NCBI RefSeq assembly: GCF_017676345.1
Contig: NZ_JAFFZM010000039.1
Coordinates: forward strand, 1 to 36,637
DNA length: 36,637 bases
Direction of reading: 5' to 3'
From: Streptomyces smyrnaeus
Lineage (GTDB): Bacteria; Actinomycetota; Actinomycetes; Streptomycetales; Streptomycetaceae
The notes under the pieces are model-generated. The model was not told the DNA's origin, made no database searches, and saw only the letters and a list, made by a program, of their open reading frames with translations. Made by a program: the position numbers and the translations under genes. Shown one piece after another: positions 31,188 to 36,637 of the stretch; the stretch's first letter is position 1; each line of letters begins with the position of its first letter.

Positions 31188-32499
31188 AGCGGCCCTCCTG
31201 CGACCACGTCTTCGGTGGCTTCATGGCGACGCGGCCGTCCGGGGTGATCGTCGCCGTCTCACCCGTCCGCAGCCAGCCCTCGTGCAGCGGCGCTTCATCC
31301 TCGACGTACGAGGCCGTGATCCACGGGCCGCGCAGCAGCAGCTCGCCCTGGGACTGGCCGTCCCAGGGCAGCGGCCTCAGATCGGGGCCCGTGACGCCGT
31401 ACTCGACCGAGGCGGGGAAACGGTAGTGGCCGGACTCCGGACGGGCCACACACGCCGGGGAGAGCGTCTCCGGCGCTCCCCAGGCCGCCGCCGTGCTGAT
31501 GCCGTGCCGCCAGCCCAGCTCCTGCGCCAGCAGCGGGCCGCCGGGCTCCTCACCGGGACCGCCCACCACGACGGCCTCCCGCAGCGAGGAGAGGTCTCTG
31601 GGATGGGCCGCCAGCTCCTCCAGCACGCCGTCCCACACGGCCGGGTCGGCGACGGCGAGGGTGGGGCGCTCCCGTTCGGCCATCTCGGCGAGCGGCGCCG
31701 GCTGGTCGTAGGTGCCGGGCAGCAGCAGCGAGGCACCGCCGGCGAACGCGGCGTACGGCAGCCCCCAGGCGAGCATCCGGGACATCGGGACGACGGGCAG
31801 CACCAGGTCTTCCTCGCCGATGCCGTAGGCCTGCGGGGTCTGCGCCTGGAGTGCGTGCAGATAGAGCGCCCGGTGGCTGTAGGCGACGCCGCGCGGGGCC
31901 GTGCCGTCGGCGGAGGCGGCGTGGCAGAGCACCGCCGCGTCGCGCTCGTCGATCTCGGGCCAGTCGTAGCTCTTGCGGCGGTCGGTGATCAGTTCCTCGT
32001 AGTCGTGCACCTCGGCGCCGTAGGCGGTGCCGCCGCTGACGACGGCGGCGGACTCGCTGCCGCCCGCGACGATCACATGCCGCAGATGGCCGAGGCGGGG
32101 CAGTACGGAGGCGAGGGGCGCGAGCCCGGTCGGGTCGGTGATCAGCACCTGCGCCCCGCCGCGCACCGCCGCCGCGACGAGCTGGTCGGCCGGGAGCCAC
32201 GGGTCGAGCGTGTGCAGGACGGCGCCCATGGAGGGGACGGCCAGATACGCCTCCAGGTGGTCGGCGGTGTTGGCCATGAGCGTGGCGACGGTGTCCCCGG
32301 CCGCCACCCCGAAGTCGTCGTGGAGCGCGCCGGCGAGCTGGACGGCACGGGCGCCCGTGTCGAAGAACGTGCGGCGGTCGGGTTCCGCCCCGCCCGCCGT
32401 TCCCGCCCAGGTGGTCACCTGGGAGGTCCCGTGCGTGAACGCCCCGTGCACCAGGAGCCGGGTCACGGTCAGCGGGATGTCCTGCATTGTGCTTCGCAC
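31186..32499 (-). CDS. Degenerate, truncated acyl-CoA-synthetase-like protein
   Basis: A 437-residue protein related to fatty-acyl-CoA ligases (ANL superfamily), whose N-terminus DIPLTVTRLLVHGAFTHGTSQVTTW and the LMANTADHLEAYLAVPSMGAVLHTLDPWLPADQL segment it keeps. The normal phosphate-binding loop (S/T-rich, ending in PKG) is replaced by AASADGTAPRG, with no Lys. The A5 motif is GAPET, and the A7 region reads LRTGETATI, with Glu in place of the invariant Asp. The protein ends about 100 residues early: the C-terminal domain with its catalytic Lys is absent. GTG at 32499 is chosen because AGGAGG lies 5 nt before it; ATG at 32487 is poorly spaced. It is probably inactive as a ligase. A non-catalytic role or early decay are both possible. 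Confidence 0.75.
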   Translation of the reverse strand: MRSTMQDIPLTVTRLLVHGAFTHGTSQVTTWAGTAGGAEPDRRTFFDTGARAVQLAGALHDDFGVAAGDTVATLMANTADHLEAYLAVPSMGAVLHTLDPWLPADQLVAAAVRGGAQVLITDPTGLAPLASVLPRLGHLRHVIVAGGSESAAVVSGGTAYGAEVHDYEELITDRRKSYDWPEIDERDAAVLCHAASADGTAPRGVAYSHRALYLHALQAQTPQAYGIGEEDLVLPVVPMSRMLAWGLPYAAFAGGASLLLPGTYDQPAPLAEMAERERPTLAVADPAVWDGVLEELAAHPRDLSSLREAVVVGGPGEEPGGPLLAQELGWRHGISTAAAWGAPETLSPACVARPESGHYRFPASVEYGVTGPDLRPLPWDGQSQGELLLRGPWITASYVEDEAPLHEGWLRTGETATITPDGRVAMKPPKTWSQEGR

Positions 32500-32547
32500 A
32501 CCGGCCTCCTCGGGCCTCTTCACACTCTGGTCGGCGGCCGTCCCGAC

Positions 32548-32606
32548 GCCTGTCGGCGGAATGCCGGTCGGCGGGAAGCCTGACGGCGGGTGCCTGTGGG
32601 CGGGAC
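32548..32606. repeat. Four imperfect 14-15-bp tandem repeats
   Basis: Units beginning at 32548, 32563, 32578 and 32592 follow GCCTGTCGGCGGAAT with small changes. They lie about 50-105 bp upstream of the acyl-CoA-synthetase-like start codon, in the 798-bp gap (32500-33297) before the divergent HelD gene. In that gene's upstream frame they would read as PPTG repeats, but no start site supports translation. Their role is unknown. Confidence 0.55.
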
Positions 32607-33053
32607 CGGCCGGGTGGGTAGCCGGATTGTCGACCTGGTCGTCCCTGTTGATTCTTGCCCCGGAGGCGCGCGGTGTCAGCGGGACGTGGCGGTGCGACAC
32701 GGGCGCGTATGCCGTCGGCGGGACGGCGGCGCGGGGGCGTGCGGGACGCGGGTTCGCGGCGTGCGCGGGCCCGGGGGGCGCGGCGCCGCTGCCAGTCACC
32801 CGTGCCGCCTCCTCGTCCCGGGAGGACGGACCGTCCCGGATCGCCGTTGATTGCCGCCGGGCGTCGACCTTAATCGAGTCACCGCCCGTACATCGAACGC
32901 GCACCGTTCGGAACCGGTTGCCGGAGGACCGGGGCCGGACCCGGCCCGGGAAGCGGGGCCGGTCCTGGAAGGCGCCCGGCGACCCTCCTCCAAGCCCCTG
33001 CCGCCAGGCCGTGCGGCCCGGGAAAACCGCTCGCCCGCCCCACGGGAGGGGGC

Positions 33054-33172
33054 TACAATCCCCGACTTGCCCCCTCGCCGCCCATCCCCGGCGCGAGGCG
33101 CCCGCCGCACGGAAACCGGCCGGGCCGTTCGTAGACCTGTACGTAGATCTGCGTAGACCTGTCGAGCTGTAC
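33054..33172 (+). promoter_or_regulatory. helD promoter and leader with iterated GTAGAYCTG motif
   Basis: TACAAT (33054-33059) is a good -10, with TCGCCC 17 bp upstream as a weak -35, giving a leader of about 230 nt. The leader contains GTAGACCTGT (33131), GTAGATCTG (33143) and GTAGACCTGT (33153), then a diverged GAGCTGTAC (33164), spaced 10-12 bp, about one helical turn. Such phasing suits cooperative protein binding to DNA or a repeated RNA element. The rest of the 32500-33297 gap is GC-rich without a gene I can support. Confidence 0.45.
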
Positions 33173-33297
33173 ACCCGCGCCCGCGTGCTGCGCACCGGCG
33201 TCCGCATGTCCGCCCGCTCCGGATGCCGCATGCCTGGATGCCGTGCGCGGGCCGTACGGCGTGCAGGTGCCCGTAGCGCCCTTCCGGAGGAAGCCTG

Positions 33298-35535
33298 GTG
33301 ACCACCCGCTCCGCACCCGAACCGACCGATCAGCCCTCCCCCAGCGACGACCCCCTCGCGCGCGAGCGGTCCCATCTGGCTGCCTCGCGCGCCGCGCTGC
33401 GGGCCATGCGGGCCGACGCCGAAGCCCTCGACATCCGCGACGTGACCGCGAACTGGGTCAACGCCGAGGTGCTCGCCTCCGGTATCGAGGCCCGTATCGC
33501 CTCGCTCGCCGATCTCGCACACGCACCGCTGTTCTTCGGCCGCCTCGACTACGAAACACTCGGCGACGAGGACGGCGACGGCGGGAAGGGGGACGGAGGC
33601 GGGGACGGGCACTCGTTCTACATCGGCCGGCGGCACGTCCACGACGCGGACGGCGACCCCATGGTCATCGACTGGCGCGCCCCGGTCTCGCAACCGTTCT
33701 ACCAGGCCTCCCCCAAGGACCCGCAGGGAGTGACGCTGCGGCGCCGCTTCGGATACACGGGCGGCGAACTGACCGCCTACGAGGACGAGCGGCTGACCGC
33801 AGACGGAACCGACTCCGCCGACGGCGGTGCGGGGGCACCGCCGAACCGGCCCCGCACCAGCGCACTGCTCCAGGCCGAGATCGAGCGACCGCGCGTCGGC
33901 CCCATGCGGGACATCGTGGCGACCATCCAGCCCGAGCAGGACGAGATCGTCCGCGCCGGGATCGACGGCACCGTGTGTGTGCAGGGCGCGCCCGGGACGG
34001 GCAAGACAGCGGTCGGCCTGCACCGGGTGGCCTACCTGCTGTACGCGCACCGGGAGCGGCTGACCCGGACGGGCGCCCTGGTCATCGGCCCCAACGACTC
34101 CTTCCTGCGCTACATCGAGCAAGTGCTGCCCGCGCTGGGCGAGGTGGCGGTGCGGCAGACGACCGTCGAGGGGCTGGTGGCACGGCCCGACGTACCCGTA
34201 CGGGCGGTGGATGCGGCGGAGGCCGCCCGGATCAAGGGCGACGCCCGGATGGCGCAGGTGCTGCGCCGCGCGGTGCGCTCGGGGGTGCGCCCGCTGCCGG
34301 ACGAGCCGTGTGTGGTGGTGCGCGGCTCCCGGCGCTGGCGCGTCCCCGCGTACGAGATCGAAGAGCTGGTGCGGGAGTTGCTGGCGCGCGACATGCGGTA
34401 CGGAGCCGCACGTGCGGCGCTGCCGCAGCGGATCGCCCATGCCGTGCTGGTGCGGATGGAACAGGCCGGAGAGGCGCCCGACGACCGGGTGCAGGAGGCC
34501 GTGGCCCGCAGCGCCGCGGTGAAGGCAGTGGTGCGCCAGGTGTGGCCTGCCGTCGACCCGGCGAAGCTGGTGCTGCGGCTGCTGTCCGACGCGGAGTTCC
34601 TGGCCGAGCAGGCCGAGGGGGTGCTCAGCCCCCAGGAACAGCGGACGATCCTGTGGGAGAAGGCGCCGCGCGGGGTCAAGAGCGCCAAATGGTCGGCCGC
34701 CGACGCGGTGCTGGTGGACGAGGCCGCCGACCTGGTGGAGCGCACCGGCTCCCTCGGGCACGTGGTGCTGGACGAGGCGCAGGACCTGTCCGCCATGCAG
34801 TACCGGGCGGTGGGGCGGCGCTGTTCGACGGGCTCCGCGACGGTGCTGGGCGACCTGGCGCAGGGCACCACACCGTGGGCCACCGAGAGCTGGGACGCCG
34901 CCCTGGAGCACCTGGGGAAACCGGGCGCCGTGGTGGAGGAGCTGACGGAGGGGTTCCGGGTACCGCGGGAGGTGATCGCCTACGCGTCGCGGCTGTTGCC
35001 CGCCATCGCACCGGGACTGCGGCCGGCGACCTCCGTACGGGAGTCGCCGGGGGACTTCGCCGTACGGCGGGTTCCGGCCCCCGCCGCAGCGGTCTCGCCG
35101 GCCGCCGAAGCGCCCGGCCCGACCGGTGAAGCGCTCGATCGGATGGTGGTCGACGCATGCCGGGAGGCCCTGGAGCGGGAGGGATCGGTGGGGCTGATCG
35201 CCGCCGACTCGCGGATCGGCGCGCTGCGGGCGGCGCTGGAGGCCGCGGGGCTCGACTGTCTGTCGCCCGGCGAGGAGACCAGCGCCGACGCGCGGCTGAC
35301 GCTCGTACCGGCCACGCTGGCGAAGGGTCTGGAGTACGACCACGTGGTGCTGGACGAGCCCGCCGCGATCGTGGCCGGAGAGCCGGACGAGCGGACGGGG
35401 CTGCGACGGCTGTACGTCTCACTGACCCGGGCGGTCTCCGGACTCGTCGTCGTGCACGCCGAGCCCCTTCCGGGGGCGCTGTCGGCGGACGGGTTGACGG
35501 AGCAACGGGGCGGTCGGTGCGAGGCCGTAACGTAG
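33298..35535 (+). CDS. HelD-like RNA polymerase-associated NTPase
   Basis: A 745-residue superfamily-1 motor resembling HelD, which frees stalled RNA polymerase; some streptomycete relatives also protect it from rifamycins. The N-terminal coiled-coil (ARERSHLAASRAALRAMRADAEAL and on) fits the arm that enters the polymerase secondary channel. RRHVHDADGDPMVIDWRAPVSQPFYQA follows, a HelD-specific segment. NTPase motifs are Walker A GAPGTGKT (Lys 236), DEAQD (492-496), GDLAQ, AKGLEYDHVVLDEP and YVSLTRA. GTG at 33298 has GGAGG 6 nt upstream. The gene sits alone after a long leader. Its stop codon falls inside a tandem 11-bp repeat. A function in rifamycin response cannot be told from the sequence. 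Confidence 0.85.
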   Translation: MTTRSAPEPTDQPSPSDDPLARERSHLAASRAALRAMRADAEALDIRDVTANWVNAEVLASGIEARIASLADLAHAPLFFGRLDYETLGDEDGDGGKGDGGGDGHSFYIGRRHVHDADGDPMVIDWRAPVSQPFYQASPKDPQGVTLRRRFGYTGGELTAYEDERLTADGTDSADGGAGAPPNRPRTSALLQAEIERPRVGPMRDIVATIQPEQDEIVRAGIDGTVCVQGAPGTGKTAVGLHRVAYLLYAHRERLTRTGALVIGPNDSFLRYIEQVLPALGEVAVRQTTVEGLVARPDVPVRAVDAAEAARIKGDARMAQVLRRAVRSGVRPLPDEPCVVVRGSRRWRVPAYEIEELVRELLARDMRYGAARAALPQRIAHAVLVRMEQAGEAPDDRVQEAVARSAAVKAVVRQVWPAVDPAKLVLRLLSDAEFLAEQAEGVLSPQEQRTILWEKAPRGVKSAKWSAADAVLVDEAADLVERTGSLGHVVLDEAQDLSAMQYRAVGRRCSTGSATVLGDLAQGTTPWATESWDAALEHLGKPGAVVEELTEGFRVPREVIAYASRLLPAIAPGLRPATSVRESPGDFAVRRVPAPAAAVSPAAEAPGPTGEALDRMVVDACREALEREGSVGLIAADSRIGALRAALEAAGLDCLSPGEETSADARLTLVPATLAKGLEYDHVVLDEPAAIVAGEPDERTGLRRLYVSLTRAVSGLVVVHAEPLPGALSADGLTEQRGGRCEAVT

Positions 35536-35583
35536 CCGTAACGTAGATGTTTGTCCCTTCACATCCGAGCACGTCCGAGCACG
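35524..35583. repeat. Two short tandem repeats across the helD end
   Basis: GCCGTAACGTA is duplicated exactly at 35524-35534 and 35535-35545, so the helD stop TAG (35533-35535) sits at the junction. TCCGAGCACG is duplicated at 35564-35573 and 35574-35583. Between them is an AT-richer stretch, TAGATGTTTGTCCCTTCACA, probably holding the promoter of the next gene. Confidence 0.55.
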
Positions 35584-35598
35584 TCCAGGAGTCGCGCC

Positions 35599-36585
35599 GT
35601 GCACCATCTTTCTTACGGAGATGTCAAGACCGCCGCCGATCGGGTTGCCGACGGCGTTCGTCCTGTCGCGGTTGCGCGCGCGGACGTCGGTGCCACTCCG
35701 GAGTACGAGCTGTTCTTCGCACTGGAGTTCATGCAGCACACCGGGAGCTTCAAGGTGCGGGGCGCGCTCAATTTCCTCCTCGCGCACCGGGAGCGCGGAG
35801 AACTCCCCGACGCGGGTGTCACCATCGCCTCCGGCGGCAACGCGGGGCTCGCCTGCGCGTGGGCCGCACGCGATCTGGGCGTGCCCGCCACCGTCTTCCT
35901 GCCGGAGACCGCACCACAGACGAAGGTCGACCGGCTGCACTCGTACGGGGCCGAGGTGCGACTGGTCGGTACGGAGTACGCGGAGGCCGCTACGGCGTGC
36001 GAGGCGTTCGCCGCCGACACCGGGGCGTTGGCCTCGCACGCGTACGACCACCCGCTCATCGCGGCCGGGGCCGGGACGTTGGTGGAGGAGATCCGGTCAC
36101 AGGTGCCGCTGGTCGACACCGTGGTGGTGTCGGTGGGGGGCGGCGGACTGTTCGCGGGAGTCGCCGCAGCCGCACAGCACCACGGGATCCGGGTGGTGGC
36201 CGTCGAGCCGGAGCGCTGCCGCGCGCTGAACGCGGCGCTGGAGGCCGGGCGCGTGGTCGACGTACCGGTCGACTCCGTGGCCGCCGACGCGTTGGGCGCC
36301 CGGCGGGCCTCCCCGATGGCCCTGGCGGCGGCGGGCAACCGGAACGTGCGGTCGGTGCTGGTGAAGGACGAGGCCGTGGTCTCGGCGCGGCGGGAGCTGT
36401 GGGAGCGCTACCGGCTCGCCGTGGAGAACGCGGCGGCCACCGCGGTCGCCGCCGTCGAGCCGGCACCGGGCACCGGCGACAGCGCGGCTCGCCGGGAGAG
36501 TGCCCCCTATGTGCCCTCCGCCGGTGAGCGGGTGGTCGTGGTGTTGTGCGGCGCCAACGCGGACCCGGCCGAACTCGGATCCTGA
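35599..36585 (+). CDS. PLP-dependent serine/threonine dehydratase-like enzyme
   Basis: A 328-residue cytosolic enzyme of PLP fold type II. The PLP lysine is at 52 in GSFKVRGALNF; ASGGNAGLACAWAARDLGVPATVFLPETAPQTKVDRL is the phosphate/substrate region (family members often have GNHG), and VVVSVGGGGLFAGVAA is the Gly-rich phosphate loop. RGAL and the length fit catabolic threonine/serine dehydratases without a C-terminal regulatory domain. GTG at 35599 has AGGAG 7 nt upstream; an upstream ATG at 35551 is less likely because it spans the tandem repeats. The reaction would be serine to pyruvate or threonine to 2-oxobutanoate plus ammonia; the substrate preference is not known. Bases 36586-36637 show no feature I can support. 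Confidence 0.85.
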   Translation: MHHLSYGDVKTAADRVADGVRPVAVARADVGATPEYELFFALEFMQHTGSFKVRGALNFLLAHRERGELPDAGVTIASGGNAGLACAWAARDLGVPATVFLPETAPQTKVDRLHSYGAEVRLVGTEYAEAATACEAFAADTGALASHAYDHPLIAAGAGTLVEEIRSQVPLVDTVVVSVGGGGLFAGVAAAAQHHGIRVVAVEPERCRALNAALEAGRVVDVPVDSVAADALGARRASPMALAAAGNRNVRSVLVKDEAVVSARRELWERYRLAVENAAATAVAAVEPAPGTGDSAARRESAPYVPSAGERVVVVLCGANADPAELGS

Positions 36586-36637
36586 CGGCCGCCCCCATGG
36601 TGCCCACCGCCCGGGCGGCCTCCGCCGGAAGCGCCAC

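Noticed and set aside
33040..33080. Rifamycin-associated element upstream of helD
   Set aside because: GGGGGCTAC and CTTGCCCCC face each other, but the spacing is longer and the centre does not match the known compact inverted repeat, so it is not called.
31186..35343. 1,385-residue minus-strand open frame extending the acyl-CoA-synthetase-like gene
   Set aside because: The upstream part is antisense to HelD and to the leader. The GTG at 32499 with AGGAGG is the sensible start.
36586..36637. Possible convergent gene end at the right edge
   Set aside because: Only 52 bases are available and no stop or domain can be assigned on the minus strand, so no feature is given.

Overview
This window is high-GC actinobacterial chromosome and almost certainly from a Streptomyces or a close relative. 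The support is the very GC-rich third codon positions, many GTG starts, GAGG-type ribosome sites, futalosine-pathway menaquinone genes, Cys-anchored lipoproteins, a CtpE-type P-ATPase, an actinobacterial DUF3027/MFS pair, a bacterial XPB helicase and a HelD-type RNA polymerase remodeler. There is no rRNA, tRNA, CRISPR array, phage or transposase gene. It reads as ordinary chromosome with about 26 genes. The many long antisense reading frames are codon-bias shadows.

Layout, left to right. (1) 1-1946, minus: a MarR regulator followed by an MFS exporter that runs off the left edge. (2) 2074-4309: a ribbon-helix-helix protein, a convergent NCS2 purine permease whose leader carries an intrinsic-terminator-like hairpin, and a divergent DUF2530 membrane protein. 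(3) 4396-8724: a CtpE-like P-type ATPase, a convergent ten-cysteine protein and a beta-propeller lipoprotein. (4) 8798-13003, minus: a 1,054-residue GHKL/sacsin-type ATPase and a DUF3027 protein, divergent from (5) 13312-17040, plus: an MFS protein, a DUF2771-like lipoprotein, and mqnB and mqnD of menaquinone synthesis. (6) 17159-18975: a cold-shock-domain protein, a small membrane protein and a HAD phosphatase. (7) 19108-23376, plus: a complete siderophore importer (two FecCD permeases, FecE-like ATPase, binding lipoprotein) preceded by a DtxR/IdeR-like box and closed by a strong hairpin. (8) 23432-25967: a lipoprotein, a four-helix membrane protein and a HAAS-domain protein. (9) 26123-31077, plus: a helicase-associated protein, a DUF3592 protein and an XPB helicase, probably one transcription unit for DNA repair. 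(10) 31186-36585: a degenerate, truncated acyl-CoA-synthetase-like protein, a HelD-like NTPase with a long repeat-bearing leader, and a PLP-dependent serine/threonine dehydratase-like enzyme.

I see no clear multi-gene undescribed system. The most interesting signals are small-scale. They are a 22-codon mini-ORF joined by ATGA overlaps at both ends between the two siderophore permeases; a dispersed hairpin repeat at convergent gene ends; a related repeat absorbed into the HAD protein's N terminus; an adenylate-forming enzyme that has lost its catalytic motifs; an attenuator-like hairpin ahead of the purine permease; the iterated motif in the helD leader; and several genes whose -10-like hexamer sits 6-7 nt before the start codon, the signature of leaderless mRNA.
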